This document shows, piece after piece, positions 1-9,275 of a stretch of DNA of 64,000 nucleotides. Both the position numbers and the translations under genes were made by a program. Source of the stretch: Acutalibacter muris (GTDB lineage: Bacteria; Bacillota; Clostridia; Oscillospirales; Acutalibacteraceae); assembly GCF_002201475.1 (NCBI RefSeq), contig NZ_CP021422.1, positions 2,232,001 through 2,296,000 of the forward strand, given 5' to 3'. Position 1 is the stretch's first letter; each line of letters begins with the position of its first letter. The notes beneath the pieces were generated by a model. It was not told where the DNA came from. It searched no databases and was given only the letters and a program-made list of their open reading frames with translations.

Positions 1-55
1 TTATACTACTTATACCCCGCTCCATGCAAGTGATTTTGACAAAAAACATAAAAGA

Positions 56-77
56 GTCCGGACCTTTCGGCCCGGAC
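56..77 (-). terminator. Rho-independent terminator after the ABC importer operon
   Basis: Read on the minus strand, a 9-bp GC-rich stem closed by a GAAA tetraloop is followed by a T-rich run. It lies about 50 bp past the stop of the solute-binding protein gene, so it probably ends the importer transcript. Confidence 0.8.
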
Positions 78-125
78 CCTTCTCTGTTACACCGGGGTCA
101 CCCGGTTATGCGCTTACAAATCCGA

Positions 126-1958
126 TTAGGACAGGTCCATGCCATAGACCTCGCCGATGTAGGCGGGATCATAGCCGTCGAAGCCCTGGACCTCGATGTT
201 CTTATCGTACTGAGCCTGCCAGGCAGCCAGGATATCGTCGATATTGTTATCCTCGCAGGTCTTGACAGCCTCCTCCAGCAGCTTGTTGAACTCGGCCTCG
301 TCCTTAGCCATCAGGATCTGGGGCAGGCGTACCTGCAGCTCATCCTGAACAGCCTTCAGCTTGATGCCCAGGTCCTCCTGAGGATCGAGCACGTTGGTCA
401 GGCCGGTGTTCTGGTCGGTGATGAACTTGGTGCCCTCATGGGGATTCTCCTTGCTCTGGGAGAACAGGTCGGCCTGCAGAGAGACAACCCAGTTACGCTT
501 ATCAGCGGGCTGCTGCTCGTTAACAGCAAACTTGATAGCATCGATGTAGTCGGAGTTGGCGGGCTGAGTCCAGATCCATGCGCCGGCAGCGTTCATCTCG
601 TCAGAGGTGATGTCAGCATAGGGCTTGGTCAGCTTCGGAATACCGTTCTCGTCGGTGCCGTCCCAGAGGCCGCCCTCCGGACCGTACAGAATCTCCTTAG
701 AGCCCTGCTCGGAAACCCAATAGGCAAACAGGTCGAATATACGCTGGGGACGCTCGGCAGCGGTGGTGATAACGTTGACGTTCCAGCCAATAACGCCGTT
801 CTCGTCGCCGTAGCAGACCTTGACGTCCTCGCTAGCCTTGGGGAACATGGGGAAGTCCTTGGTGATCTCGCTGTTTGGATCGCCCAGAACCTCGTAAGAA
901 ACCTCGCCGTTGGAGTTCTCGCGGGTAACGCGGCGGAAGTTGTTGGAGTCGTCCTGAGAGAAGTCATACCACATCAGGGCGGGACGGCCGTTGGTCATCT
1001 TCTCCTCCCACATGGTACCGTCGTCGGTGAACTCCTCAGCGGACCACAGGCCCTCGTTGAACCACTGGTTTGCGGTCTTCAGAGCCTCAACGAACATGGG
1101 CTCGCGCACGCAGATCTCCAGCTTGCCGTTCTCCTGAGTGAAGTACTGCTCCACCAGGTTGCGGGCGCCCATGGAGCGGTAGAACTGCTGATAGATATAG
1201 AAGCCGTTGTTGGTGTTCGTGGTGGCGAAGGGGATGATGCTCTGGCCGGTGTAGGAGTTCAGATTGGCCTCCTTGACCTTCACGCAGTAGTCGTGCAGGT
1301 CCTGCATGGTGTTCAGCGGAGGAGACCCAACATCCTCATAGGTCTGAGTGTTGATGATCCAGCCATAGTTGCCGCCGGTGGCCACTGCCTCAGAGCCGCG
1401 GGCCCAGTTGGGGACGCCGTACAGCTTGCCGTCGACCTTCTGCAGTTCCCTGGAAACCTCAGAGATGTCCTCCTTGAAGGTGCAGCCATCATACATGAAC
1501 TGCTCGATCTCCACCAGGGCGCCGGCACGGGCAGCGCTGTTCAGCACACGGCCGCGGTCCAGAATCATGGAGTCGGGCAGGTCGCCGCCGGTCAGCATGA
1601 TGTTCAACTTGGAGTCGGGGTCAGCGTCGGGCTTGGAGAACTCCACGTCCACGTTAAACTTCTCGCCCCAATACTTGGAGGCGGCGTCAACGCCCCAATC
1701 CTTGATGCCCGCCCAGTCATAGTACCAGTAGCAGGTAAAGGCATAGAACTCGTCGGTGGGGTCGGGCCCCTGAGAAACATTGCTGGGCTCGGAGTCGTCT
1801 CCGCCCTCGGTGCTGCTATCGCCGCCCTCGGTGCTGGCGGTAGAGCCGGTAGAGCTGTTGCCGCCGCTGGAGCTGTTGTTGCCGCTATCGCCGCAGGCCG
1901 CGAAAACGCCTACGATCATAGCCAGAGCCAGCAGCAGGGCCAAAATTCTCTTGCTCAT
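126..1958 (-). CDS. Extracellular solute-binding lipoprotein of a carbohydrate ABC importer
   Basis: This is the substrate-capturing lipoprotein of an LplA/YtcQ-type sugar or oligosaccharide importer, about 610 residues. The start is placed at the ATG at 1958 because AGGAGG sits just upstream; the longer frame adds eight residues with no ribosome site. Residues 1-21 are a lipoprotein signal (MSKRILALLLALAMIVG then VFAAC), with the lipidated cysteine at about 22, followed by a Ser/Gly/Thr/Glu linker. The large size suits the family that binds bulky glycans. Two permease genes lie directly upstream and no ATPase gene is present, which is normal for this class, where a shared MsmK-like ATPase is encoded elsewhere. 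The substrate cannot be read from the sequence. Confidence 0.9.
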   Translation of the reverse strand: MSKRILALLLALAMIVGVFAACGDSGNNSSSGGNSSTGSTASTEGGDSSTEGGDDSEPSNVSQGPDPTDEFYAFTCYWYYDWAGIKDWGVDAASKYWGEKFNVDVEFSKPDADPDSKLNIMLTGGDLPDSMILDRGRVLNSAARAGALVEIEQFMYDGCTFKEDISEVSRELQKVDGKLYGVPNWARGSEAVATGGNYGWIINTQTYEDVGSPPLNTMQDLHDYCVKVKEANLNSYTGQSIIPFATTNTNNGFYIYQQFYRSMGARNLVEQYFTQENGKLEICVREPMFVEALKTANQWFNEGLWSAEEFTDDGTMWEEKMTNGRPALMWYDFSQDDSNNFRRVTRENSNGEVSYEVLGDPNSEITKDFPMFPKASEDVKVCYGDENGVIGWNVNVITTAAERPQRIFDLFAYWVSEQGSKEILYGPEGGLWDGTDENGIPKLTKPYADITSDEMNAAGAWIWTQPANSDYIDAIKFAVNEQQPADKRNWVVSLQADLFSQSKENPHEGTKFITDQNTGLTNVLDPQEDLGIKLKAVQDELQVRLPQILMAKDEAEFNKLLEEAVKTCEDNNIDDILAAWQAQYDKNIEVQGFDGYDPAYIGEVYGMDLS

Positions 1959-2066
1959 TGTTTTTCGTCCTCCTATAGACAAATTTTATTTCATTCAGGC
2001 CGGCGGGACGAATAATAAGCCGCCCGCCGCCTGGAATGACAAGGTAAGTAGGAACGCCTATAAAAA

Positions 2067-2999
2067 TCAGCCCTTGATGGAGCCTATCATGATGCCCTTC
2101 AGGAAGAAGCGCTGTAAGAAGGGATAAATAATAACGATGGGCAGGATAGAGGTGATCATGGTGGCCATGGTGATAGAGCGCACGTTGGTCTCCTTGCCCT
2201 TAGCCACGTTGCCCATAGCGGCGGCGCTTGCGCCAGACTGCATCATCTTCTCTAAGAACGAGGCCTCGCTTATAATGCTTAGCAGCACCGAGGTCATGGG
2301 CTTGAGCTCCTGTTTGGTGACGTAGATGTTGGGCATGAACCAGTCGTTCCAGTGGAACACGCCGAAGTACAGGGCGATGGTGGCGATAATGGGGGTAGAG
2401 ACAGGCCAGTATATCTTGAAGAAGATGGTAAGGTAGTTGGCGCCGTCAATACGCGCCGACTCCTCCAGGGCGTCCGGGACGGACTGGAAGTAGGAGCGCA
2501 TAAGGATCATGTTCCAGATATTCACCAGATTGGGGATGATGTACACCCAGAAGGTGTTGGTCAGGCCCAGGTTACGGATAAGGAAATAGGTGGGGATCAG
2601 GCCGCCGCCGAAGTACATAGGTATCAGGCAGAAGAAGGTATAGAACTTCCTGCCCGCCAGGTTCTTGCGGGACAGTCCGAAAGCCAGCGCGCCGGTAATT
2701 ACCAGGCCGCCTGCCGCGCCGATAAAGGTGCGGGCGAAGGTTATGCCGTATGCCCTCCAAATGGTGGGGTTGGTAAACACCTGCCTATAGTTTGCAAGGG
2801 TGGGAACACGGGGGTATATGGTGATGCCGCCCAGCACTGTGTTGTCCGCTTTATTTAGGGATAAGGCCAAGGAGTTCAGGAAGGGATACAGCGTGGTAAC
2901 GAATACCGTGACCATGATGACCCACATGGCTATAATGATAACATAGTCGCTGAAAACCTTTTTGGATTTCATCTTGTGGTTTTCTTTTACACCTGTCAT
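2067..2999 (-). CDS. ABC sugar importer permease, LplC/YtcP type
   Basis: Inner-membrane permease of the same importer, 310 residues. The N-terminal hydrophobic segment (YVIIIAMWVIMVTVF) and about five further membrane spans can be seen. The cytoplasmic EAA loop that contacts the ATPase is present as EESARIDGANYLTIFF. The C-terminus ends in the usual RFFLKGIMIGSIKG tail of CUT1 permeases. The start ATG has AGGAGG ten bases upstream. It lies between the partner permease and the binding protein in one transcript. Confidence 0.92.
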   Translation of the reverse strand: MTGVKENHKMKSKKVFSDYVIIIAMWVIMVTVFVTTLYPFLNSLALSLNKADNTVLGGITIYPRVPTLANYRQVFTNPTIWRAYGITFARTFIGAAGGLVITGALAFGLSRKNLAGRKFYTFFCLIPMYFGGGLIPTYFLIRNLGLTNTFWVYIIPNLVNIWNMILMRSYFQSVPDALEESARIDGANYLTIFFKIYWPVSTPIIATIALYFGVFHWNDWFMPNIYVTKQELKPMTSVLLSIISEASFLEKMMQSGASAAAMGNVAKGKETNVRSITMATMITSILPIVIIYPFLQRFFLKGIMIGSIKG

Positions 3000-3029
3000 A
3001 AAGGCATTGCCTCCTTTCTTCTGTTAATA

Positions 3030-3989
3030 TCAGAACAGTGCGTTTTCACCGGCCTTGTCGGCGATGGTGTTAGCCATAATCAGCAGCACAAAGTTTATCA
3101 GGGACTTGACCAAGCCCGCCGCAGTACCGAAGGAGGCGCGGTTCTGCGAGATACCTACCTGGAAGATGTAGGTGTCGATAACGTTCGCGGTGTCCTTCAG
3201 CATGGGGTTGCCCAACTGCTTGGTGAGCATCATGATCTGGTCGAAGTTCTGGTTCAAAATGCCGCCGACGTTCATGATAAACAGAAGAACGATGGTGGGC
3301 TTAATGGCCTTGATGGTGATATGCCACATCTTCTGGGCGCGGGTGGCGCCGTCGATGTCGGCGGCCTCATACATCTCCGCGTCCACGCCGGCCATAGCGG
3401 AGATAAAGATGATGGAGTTCCAGCCCAGCTCCTTCCAGGTGTCGGAGACAAGGGCCAATCCCCAGAACAGGTCGCCCCGTCCGAAGAAGTCAATAGGCTC
3501 TTGTATAAGGTGCAGAGCCATCAGCAGCTCGTTAACGGCGCCGCCGTCGGCCTTCAGGAAGTCGAACAGCAGGGTGGCGCACACGGTCCAGGAAATGAAG
3601 TGGGGCAGATAGCTGATGGTCTGGATGACCTTCTTGATGCCGTCCCGGTGCATCTCGTTGAGGAACACGGCGAAGACGATGGGGCATACAAAGCCGATCG
3701 TAAGCTTCAGGCCGCTGATGGCCAGAGTGTTGCGCAGCACAAGGGGCAGGTTCTTATCGGTAAACAGCGCTATGAACTGTTTAAAGCCCACCCACTCGCT
3801 CTGGCCGGGGAACTCGCCCATACGGTACTCCTGGAAAGCCATTACCAGGCCGTATATCGGTATGTAGCTGAATACGAACAGTAACAGGATGCCGGGGATA
3901 ACCAGCAGCTGCAGGTCCCATTGCTCGATGGCCCGTTTAAAAAAGCCTGGCTTCTTTCTCGGGGTCGAGGCTGTGCTTGGATTAGTCAA
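3030..3989 (-). CDS. ABC sugar importer permease, LplB/YteP type
   Basis: Second permease of the importer and first gene of the operon, 319 residues with about six membrane spans. The EAA loop reads YEAADIDGATRAQKMWHI. The start appears to be TTG at 3989, with GGGAG nine bases upstream. An ATG eight bases earlier is out of frame and opens only a four-codon frame. TTG starts recur in this genome, for example polC and rseP. The long leader between this start and the promoter near 4260 contains perfect palindromes. Confidence 0.9.
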   Translation of the reverse strand: MTNPSTASTPRKKPGFFKRAIEQWDLQLLVIPGILLLFVFSYIPIYGLVMAFQEYRMGEFPGQSEWVGFKQFIALFTDKNLPLVLRNTLAISGLKLTIGFVCPIVFAVFLNEMHRDGIKKVIQTISYLPHFISWTVCATLLFDFLKADGGAVNELLMALHLIQEPIDFFGRGDLFWGLALVSDTWKELGWNSIIFISAMAGVDAEMYEAADIDGATRAQKMWHITIKAIKPTIVLLFIMNVGGILNQNFDQIMMLTKQLGNPMLKDTANVIDTYIFQVGISQNRASFGTAAGLVKSLINFVLLIMANTIADKAGENALF

Positions 3990-4006
3990 TGCTCATCACT
4001 CCCATT

Positions 4007-4113
4007 GGCTTTCCCGCAGGGAAAGCCATTTTTGATTGTGGGGGCATGCCCCCACAATCAAAAATGGCTTTCCCGCAGGGAAAGCCATTTTTGATTGTGG
4101 GGGCATGCCCCCC
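4007..4113. repeat. Perfect palindromes in 59-bp tandem arrangement in the importer leader
   Basis: A 56-bp perfect palindrome occupies 4019-4074, with outer arms GGGAAAGCC/GGCTTTCCC and inner core GGGGGCATGCCCCC. A second, partial copy of the unit follows at 4066-4113, giving a period of 59 bp. Alternative pairing of GGCTTTCCC with GGGAAAGCC also makes small hairpins. It lies within the predicted 5' leader of the ABC operon. It may be a mobile palindromic repeat or a leader structure; the sequence does not decide. Confidence 0.85.
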
Positions 4114-4255
4114 AAAAAAATCGGTCCGTACTTACTGAAAGATCCTTAGCTCTCCCTCCCTATGCAAAGTAGTTGGTAGGACACAAGGAGAGAAACCTCT
4201 CCGGAATCATGCAATATAACAAAAACACGCGAGTATATAGCAATCTTCCGTAGTT

Positions 4256-4295
4256 ATAATAACATATCGCTTATTAAAATGCAAGCGCATTTTAA
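4256..4295 (-). promoter_or_regulatory. ABC operon promoter with LacI/CcpA-like operator
   Basis: On the minus strand TTGCAT (4279-4284) and TATTAT (4256-4261) are separated by 17 bp. A perfect 9-bp inverted repeat, TTAAAATGC/GCATTTTAA with centre AAGC (4274-4295), covers the -35 box. The core TGCAAGCGCA resembles LacI-family and catabolite-control operators, so repression of the sugar importer is likely. Confidence 0.65.
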
Positions 4296-4456
4296 AATTT
4301 TTATTAAAAAATTGTGAAACTTGCCATGAGGTCCAAAAAAACATAGCCGAAACTACGAGGAATTTTCTGTGATTTTTGGCTTTTTGCCCACACCCCGGGC
4401 CGCCCGCTGTCGCGCGGACAGGGTTAGGTAGATTTTACCAAATCGCCGCAATTCAC

Positions 4457-4485
4457 TTGCTATTTGGGCCGTTTTAGGGTATACT
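4457..4485 (+). promoter_or_regulatory. Promoter of the tautomerase gene
   Basis: TTGCTA (4457-4462) and TATACT (4480-4485) are 17 bp apart and lie 55 bp before the tautomerase start. It diverges from the ABC promoter. Between the two promoters (4296-4456) I see no gene or clear structure. Confidence 0.6.
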
Positions 4486-4540
4486 GGCATTGTTTGGCAG
4501 ACCCATACTATAAAAATACAGCAAAGAGAGGACGAGACCT

Positions 4541-4864
4541 ATGCCATTTATCGATGTAAAAGCCAGCTGTGAGATTACCTCCGAACAGGAGCTCCGTCTG
4601 AAGGAGGCTCTGGGAGAAGCCATCGCAAGGATACCCGGCAAGAGCGAGAGCCGGCTGATGCTCTGCTTCCAGGATAATATGCGTATGTGGTACGCCGGTA
4701 AGGACGACGGTCCCACCGTCATGGTACACACCGCCATCTACGGCACCACCACCGCAGATGCCGTGGAGGATTTTGGTCAGGCCGCCGTGGGGCTCATGCG
4801 TGAGGTCCTTGGGGCAAAAAACGTCTATCTGCGTATGTCCCAGGGCACCGACTGGGCCTTTTGA
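4541..4864 (+). CDS. MIF-like phenylpyruvate tautomerase family protein
   Basis: Small 107-residue protein of the tautomerase/MIF superfamily. The mature N-terminus would be Pro2 (MPFIDVKAS), the general base of this superfamily, followed by the beta-alpha-beta layout and a C-terminal stretch VYLRMSQGTDWAF that resembles the MIF tail. Ribosome site GAGAGGA lies upstream. It has its own promoter and precedes purE by 100 bp. The natural substrate of bacterial members is usually unknown; enolase/ketonase tautomerase activity is inferred from Pro2. Confidence 0.75.
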   Translation: MPFIDVKASCEITSEQELRLKEALGEAIARIPGKSESRLMLCFQDNMRMWYAGKDDGPTVMVHTAIYGTTTADAVEDFGQAAVGLMREVLGAKNVYLRMSQGTDWAF

Positions 4865-4964
4865 ACGGCCGTCCTTTTGAACGACACATATAATAGCACA
4901 AAATGTTAGGTTTGGACAGTTACAAAAATGCTACAATTTTCAAATTATGAAAGGAAGTGCCAAT

Positions 4965-5462
4965 ATGCCAGCAAAAAGAGTGGCCATAATCATGGGCAGC
5001 GACAGCGATATTCCCGCCGTCGCCCCGGCCAAAAAGCGCCTTGACTCCCTTGGCATACCCGTCGAGGCCCATATCTTTTCCGCGCACCGCACCCCTGCCG
5101 CCGCCGCGGAGTTTTCAAAAGGCGCCCGGTCCAATGGCTTCGGCGTTATTATCGCCGCCGCCGGCAAGGCCGCCCATCTTGCCGGGGCCCTTGCCGCTCA
5201 TACCACCCTGCCGGTGATAGGCATACCCATAAAGTCCTCCACCCTGGACGGCCTGGACGCCCTGCTTTCAACGGTGCAGATGCCCTCGGGTATCCCCGTA
5301 GCCACAGTGGCCATCGACGGCGCGGACAACGCCGCCCTTTTAGCCGCGCAGATACTGGCCGTGGAGGACTCCGAGCTTGCCGGAAAGCTCCAAGAGCTCA
5401 AGGACGCGATGGGTCGGGCCGCCGCCGAAAAAGACGGGGCTTTGCAAGACAGGAAATGGTAA
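4965..5462 (+). CDS. purE: N5-carboxyaminoimidazole ribonucleotide mutase
   Basis: PurE of de novo purine synthesis, 165 residues, interconverting N5-CAIR and CAIR. Seen are MGSDSD near the N-terminus, [15 protein letters not shown] and a [11 protein letters not shown] block. The ATG at 4965 is preferred over 4947 because AAGGAAG (4951-4957) sits just before it. It opens the purine cluster. A TATAAT at 4889-4894 could be its -10 box, but I find no convincing -35. No purine riboswitch is visible in the 100-bp leader. Confidence 0.95.
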   Translation: MPAKRVAIIMGSDSDIPAVAPAKKRLDSLGIPVEAHIFSAHRTPAAAAEFSKGARSNGFGVIIAAAGKAAHLAGALAAHTTLPVIGIPIKSSTLDGLDALLSTVQMPSGIPVATVAIDGADNAALLAAQILAVEDSELAGKLQELKDAMGRAAAEKDGALQDRKW

Positions 5463-5504
5463 AACAACCGCCACATATTTTTTAGAAAGGACGTACCGTT
5501 ATAC

Positions 5505-6734
5505 ATGAAAAAAACTATCATGAGGAAATACGCCAAGCTGGCCGTACAGAAGGGCGCGAACCTCCAGAAGGGCCAGGGCTGTATTGTCAGCGCCAGCGTC
5601 GGGGAGCATGAGTTCGCCGAGATGGTGGTGGAGGAGGCTTACCGCGCCGGGGCGAAATGGGTGCGCGTAGACTGGATTGACCAGGCCGTGACCAAACTTC
5701 ACTATAGGCACCAAACCATAACCGAGCTGTCGAAAGTGGAGGAATGGGAGAAGGCTAAGATGCAGCATATGGTGGACAACCTTCCGGCCCGTATTATGAT
5801 CGCCTCTATGGACCCGGACGGCATGAAGGGCGTGAACGTGGAGAAAATGCAGAAGTCCAACATGGCCCGGGGCAAGGTCCTGAAGCCCTACAGCGACGCC
5901 ATCGAGAGCAAGCACCAGTGGACGATAGTTGCCGTGCCCTCCCCAAAGTGGGCCAAAAAGGTCTTCCCCGGCGAGCGCACCAGCACTGCCGTTGAAAGGC
6001 TCTGGGCCGAGATACTCAGCGCCGTGCGGGTCACCGAGGACAACGACCCTGTGGCCGAATGGAGCGCACATAATAAACGCCTTCGGGAGAAATGCGAAAA
6101 ACTCAACAGCCTGGACTTAGAGCACCTGCACTATACCGCCCCCAACGGCACGGACTTCACCTGCTGGCTGATACCCGGCTCCCGCTGGGTGGGGGGCTGC
6201 GAGGCACTTCAAAACGGCGTGGAGTTCAATCCCAATATGCCCAGCGAGGAGGTCTTCACCTCTCCCCTGCGCGGCAAGTGCGAGGGAAGGCTGATAGCCA
6301 CCCTTCCCCTCTCCTATCAGGGGGTGCTGATAAACAGCTTCTCCGTCGACTTTAAGGACGGCAAGGCTGTGGCCGTTCACGCCGATGAACACCAGGAGCT
6401 TTTGGAGCGCATGATAAAGATGGACGAGGGCGCGTGTATGCTGGGCGAGCTGGCCCTGGTGCCCGCAGACTCCCCCATCTCCAACTCCGGCGTACTGTTC
6501 TATAACACTCTCTTCGACGAGAACGCCGCCTGCCATGTGGCCCTGGGCCGGGGCTTTAACGAGACCCTTAACGGTTTTGAAAACATGAGCGATGATGAGA
6601 TAAAAGAGGCCGGGGTCAACGACTCCATGATACACGTGGACTTTATGATAGGCTGCAAGGAGCTCAACATCACCGGCCATACCCGGGACGGCAGGGACGT
6701 TGCTATCTTTAGGGACGGCAACTGGGCCATATGA
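5505..6734 (+). CDS. M29-family metallo-aminopeptidase (AmpS/PepS-like)
   Basis: A 409-residue cytoplasmic aminopeptidase of the thermophilic M29 family. The length matches, and the C-terminal metal-binding region is present, with [10 protein letters not shown] and [12 protein letters not shown]. It lies between purE and purM with short spacers, so it appears co-transcribed with purine genes although it has no known role in that pathway. Peptide recycling is the likely job. The Shine-Dalgarno GAAAGGA is rather far (13 bp) from the ATG. Confidence 0.88.
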   Translation: MKKTIMRKYAKLAVQKGANLQKGQGCIVSASVGEHEFAEMVVEEAYRAGAKWVRVDWIDQAVTKLHYRHQTITELSKVEEWEKAKMQHMVDNLPARIMIASMDPDGMKGVNVEKMQKSNMARGKVLKPYSDAIESKHQWTIVAVPSPKWAKKVFPGERTSTAVERLWAEILSAVRVTEDNDPVAEWSAHNKRLREKCEKLNSLDLEHLHYTAPNGTDFTCWLIPGSRWVGGCEALQNGVEFNPNMPSEEVFTSPLRGKCEGRLIATLPLSYQGVLINSFSVDFKDGKAVAVHADEHQELLERMIKMDEGACMLGELALVPADSPISNSGVLFYNTLFDENAACHVALGRGFNETLNGFENMSDDEIKEAGVNDSMIHVDFMIGCKELNITGHTRDGRDVAIFRDGNWAI

Positions 6735-6749
6735 TTGGGGGGAAATAAT

Positions 6750-7901
6750 ATGGAAAGCAATTTGACTAAGCCCCAGGAAAGCCATCTGAAAAGCCATAGC
6801 GCCAGCTACGCCGCTGCGGGGGTAGACGTGACCGCCGGGTATGAATCGGTGGAGCTGATGAAAAAGCACGTTGCCCGCACGGCAATACCCGGCGTGGTGT
6901 CCGGCATAGGCGGCTTCGGCGGGCTGTTTAGGCCCGAGCTCGCCGGCATGGAGGAGCCTGTTCTTGTATCCGGCACCGACGGCGTTGGCACGAAGCTGAA
7001 AATAGCCATGCTTCTCGACAAGCACGACACCATCGGCATAGACGCGGTTGCCATGTGCGTCAACGACATAGTATGCTGCGGGGCAAGGCCCCTGTTCTTT
7101 CTGGACTACATAGCCTGCGGAAAGAACTATCCCGAGAAGATCGCGGAGATAGTCTCCGGCGTGGCCGAGGGCTGCGTACAGGCAGGCTGCGCTCTTATCG
7201 GCGGCGAGACCGCCGAGCACCCGGGCATGATGCCCTTGGACGACTACGACATCGCCGGGTTCACCGTGGGCGTTGTGGACAGGCCCAAAATGATAGACGG
7301 CAGCAGGCTTGCCCCCGGGGACGTGCTCATTGGGGTAAAATCCTCGGGTGTGCACTCCAACGGGTTCTCCCTGGTGCGAAAGGTTTTCGGAATAGGCAGA
7401 ATGGAGGACAGCGGGGAATCCCTGGTGGGCGCGGCCATGGGCCTTGCGGTGTCCGTGGCAAAGATGCTGAAAAACGACACCGAGATAGTAAACAGGCATT
7501 ACGACGAGCTGGGCTGCACCCTTGGCGAGGCCCTGCTGACACCCACGCGCATATACGTGAAGTCTGCCCTGGCAGCTATCGAGAGCGCGGAGGTAAAGGC
7601 CATAAGCCACATCACCGGCGGCGGGTTCTATGAGAATATCCCCCGTATGCTCACTCCCGGACTTACCGCCAAGATAGAGAAGGCCGCCGTGCCGGTGCTG
7701 CCCATCTTCAACCTGATACAGAAGGCCGGCGATATCCCGGAGCACGATATGTTCAATACCTTTAATATGGGCGTTGGGCTCTGTATGGCCGTCTCCCCCG
7801 AAACAGCGGACAAGGCTCTGGAGGCTCTGAAGGGTTCGGGCGAGGACGCGGTCCTTCTGGGCGAAGTGGTGTCCGGGGACGAGGGGGTGCTGCTATGGTA
7901 A
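6750..7901 (+). CDS. purM: Phosphoribosylformylglycinamidine cyclo-ligase (AIR synthetase)
   Basis: ATP-dependent closure of FGAM to AIR, purine step 5. Landmarks are SYAAAGVDV near the start, [15 protein letters not shown] (nucleotide-binding), and [11 protein letters not shown]. It has 383 residues, slightly longer than usual because of about 20 extra N-terminal residues. The ATG at 6750 follows GGGGGG; the upstream TTG at 6735 overlaps the preceding stop region and is not needed. It overlaps purN by 7 nt, which suggests translational coupling. Confidence 0.95.
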   Translation: MESNLTKPQESHLKSHSASYAAAGVDVTAGYESVELMKKHVARTAIPGVVSGIGGFGGLFRPELAGMEEPVLVSGTDGVGTKLKIAMLLDKHDTIGIDAVAMCVNDIVCCGARPLFFLDYIACGKNYPEKIAEIVSGVAEGCVQAGCALIGGETAEHPGMMPLDDYDIAGFTVGVVDRPKMIDGSRLAPGDVLIGVKSSGVHSNGFSLVRKVFGIGRMEDSGESLVGAAMGLAVSVAKMLKNDTEIVNRHYDELGCTLGEALLTPTRIYVKSALAAIESAEVKAISHITGGGFYENIPRMLTPGLTAKIEKAAVPVLPIFNLIQKAGDIPEHDMFNTFNMGVGLCMAVSPETADKALEALKGSGEDAVLLGEVVSGDEGVLLW

Positions 7902-8530
7902 GGATAGGCGTGCTGGTCTCCGGCGGCGGCACCAATTTGCAGCAGCTGATAGACGCACAAGCAGCTGGAAAGCTGGGCGGCGGTAAGATAGTCACCGTCA
8001 TATCCAGCAAGCCCGGAGTGTTTGCTCTGGAGCGCGCCCAAAGAGCCGGTATTGAGGCCGTCACCCTGAGCCGTAAGGAATACCCGGACGTGGAGACCTA
8101 CAGTCAGGCGCTTATTACAGCCCTCAGGGAGCGGGACGTGGAGCTGGTGGTGCTCTCGGGCTTTTTGACCATTACCAGCGACAGCTTTGTACAGGCTTTC
8201 CCAAACCGCGTAATGAACGTGCACCCGGCTCTGCTGCCGGCCTTCGGCGGCAAGGGCTACTATGGACTGCACGTACACGAGGCCGTATTGCAGCGGGGCG
8301 CAAAGCTCACCGGGGCCACGGTGCACTTTGCCAACGAGGTATGCGACGGCGGGCCCATCATCCTGCAAAAAGCCGTGGAGGTCAAGGAGGGCGACACACC
8401 TGAAATACTGCAAAAGCGGGTCATGGAGGAGGCCGAATGGCAGCTGCTGCCAAGAGCCGTGGAGCTGTACTGCCAGGGACGGCTCAGCGTTCAGGACGGA
8501 ATAGTGCATATCAAAGGAGAGATAAAATGA
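7895..8530 (+). CDS. purN: Phosphoribosylglycinamide formyltransferase
   Basis: Folate-dependent GAR transformylase, 211 residues. Visible are GGGTNLQ (phosphoribose loop), [10 protein letters not shown] with the catalytic Asn/His, GATVHF, and the conserved DGGPII aspartate. It overlaps purM upstream and shares ATGA with the IMP cyclohydrolase downstream. This folate-type enzyme, rather than formate-dependent PurT, implies a formyl-THF supply. Confidence 0.95.
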   Translation: MVRIGVLVSGGGTNLQQLIDAQAAGKLGGGKIVTVISSKPGVFALERAQRAGIEAVTLSRKEYPDVETYSQALITALRERDVELVVLSGFLTITSDSFVQAFPNRVMNVHPALLPAFGGKGYYGLHVHEAVLQRGAKLTGATVHFANEVCDGGPIILQKAVEVKEGDTPEILQKRVMEEAEWQLLPRAVELYCQGRLSVQDGIVHIKGEIK

Positions 8531-9249
8531 AACCTATCAATATTTTTGACGACCTAAAGGGAAACACCTATCCCGGCCGGGGCATCGTCATCGGCCAAAG
8601 CGAGGACGGCAAGAGCCTTGTGACCGCCTACTTTATCATGGGCCGCAGCGTAAACAGCCGCAACCGGGTATTTGTGGCAGAGGGGGAAAATATGCGCACC
8701 CAGGCCCACGACCCGGCGCTGCTTACGGACCCCTCCTTGGTGATTTACTACCCTGTGCGCACCTTTGACGGCGGGCTGATAGTCACCAACGGCGACCAGA
8801 CCGACACCATCTATAACCTTATCTGCTCGTCCCCAGATTGTATAGCTCCCGGCTATTTTGTCCGGGCTCTGCTCACCCGCACCTTCGAGCCGGACCCGCC
8901 GCTTTACACCCCCAGGATCTCCGGCATCATCGACTATAAAAGCGGCGGCTACTGGCTGTCCATCTTAAAGAGCACCGACGGCGATCCCGCCGCCGCCCAG
9001 CGCCAGTTCTTCGCCTATGAGCCCATGCCGGGGCTGGGACACTTTATTCATACCTACAAGTGCGACGGCGACCCGGTGCCCTCCTTTGTGGGCGAGCCCA
9101 AACCGGTCTCCCTCTCCGGGGACATCGACAGCTTCACGGACGGCCTTTGGGAGAGCCTGAACCCGGACAATAAGGTATCTCTGTTTGTCAGATATATTGA
9201 CCTTGAAAGCGGCGAAGCAGAGACCAGGATAGTCAACAAAAACAAATAA
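8527..9249 (+). CDS. Stand-alone IMP cyclohydrolase (PurO-related, COG3363 type)
   Basis: 240-residue protein resembling the archaeal-type PurO family, closing FAICAR to IMP, the last purine step. Evidence is the N-terminal block GNTYPGRGIVIG, FIMGRSVNSRNR and YYPVRTFDGG, and its exact position between purN and the AICAR transformylase. It starts at the ATG at 8527, which overlaps the purN stop (ATGA). The AICAR transformylase next door lacks the usual fused cyclohydrolase domain, so this gene would supply that activity. Assignment is by motif and context. Confidence 0.82.
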   Translation: MKPINIFDDLKGNTYPGRGIVIGQSEDGKSLVTAYFIMGRSVNSRNRVFVAEGENMRTQAHDPALLTDPSLVIYYPVRTFDGGLIVTNGDQTDTIYNLICSSPDCIAPGYFVRALLTRTFEPDPPLYTPRISGIIDYKSGGYWLSILKSTDGDPAAAQRQFFAYEPMPGLGHFIHTYKCDGDPVPSFVGEPKPVSLSGDIDSFTDGLWESLNPDNKVSLFVRYIDLESGEAETRIVNKNK

Positions 9250-9275
9250 AAAATATTCAAGAAAGGTCGTGCCCT

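Noticed and set aside
24..2015. Very long open frame opposite the solute-binding protein gene
   Set aside because: It is the antisense shadow of a GC-rich gene: no ribosome site, no domain, low-complexity Leu/Val/Gly composition. The same applies to 6117-7745 (minus) and 32851-34386 (plus).
4007..4113. CRISPR array in the ABC leader
   Set aside because: The repeat unit is a continuous palindrome with no spacers.
4865..4964. Purine riboswitch before purE
   Set aside because: The leader is only 100 bp and shows no three-way junction or conserved loop sequences.
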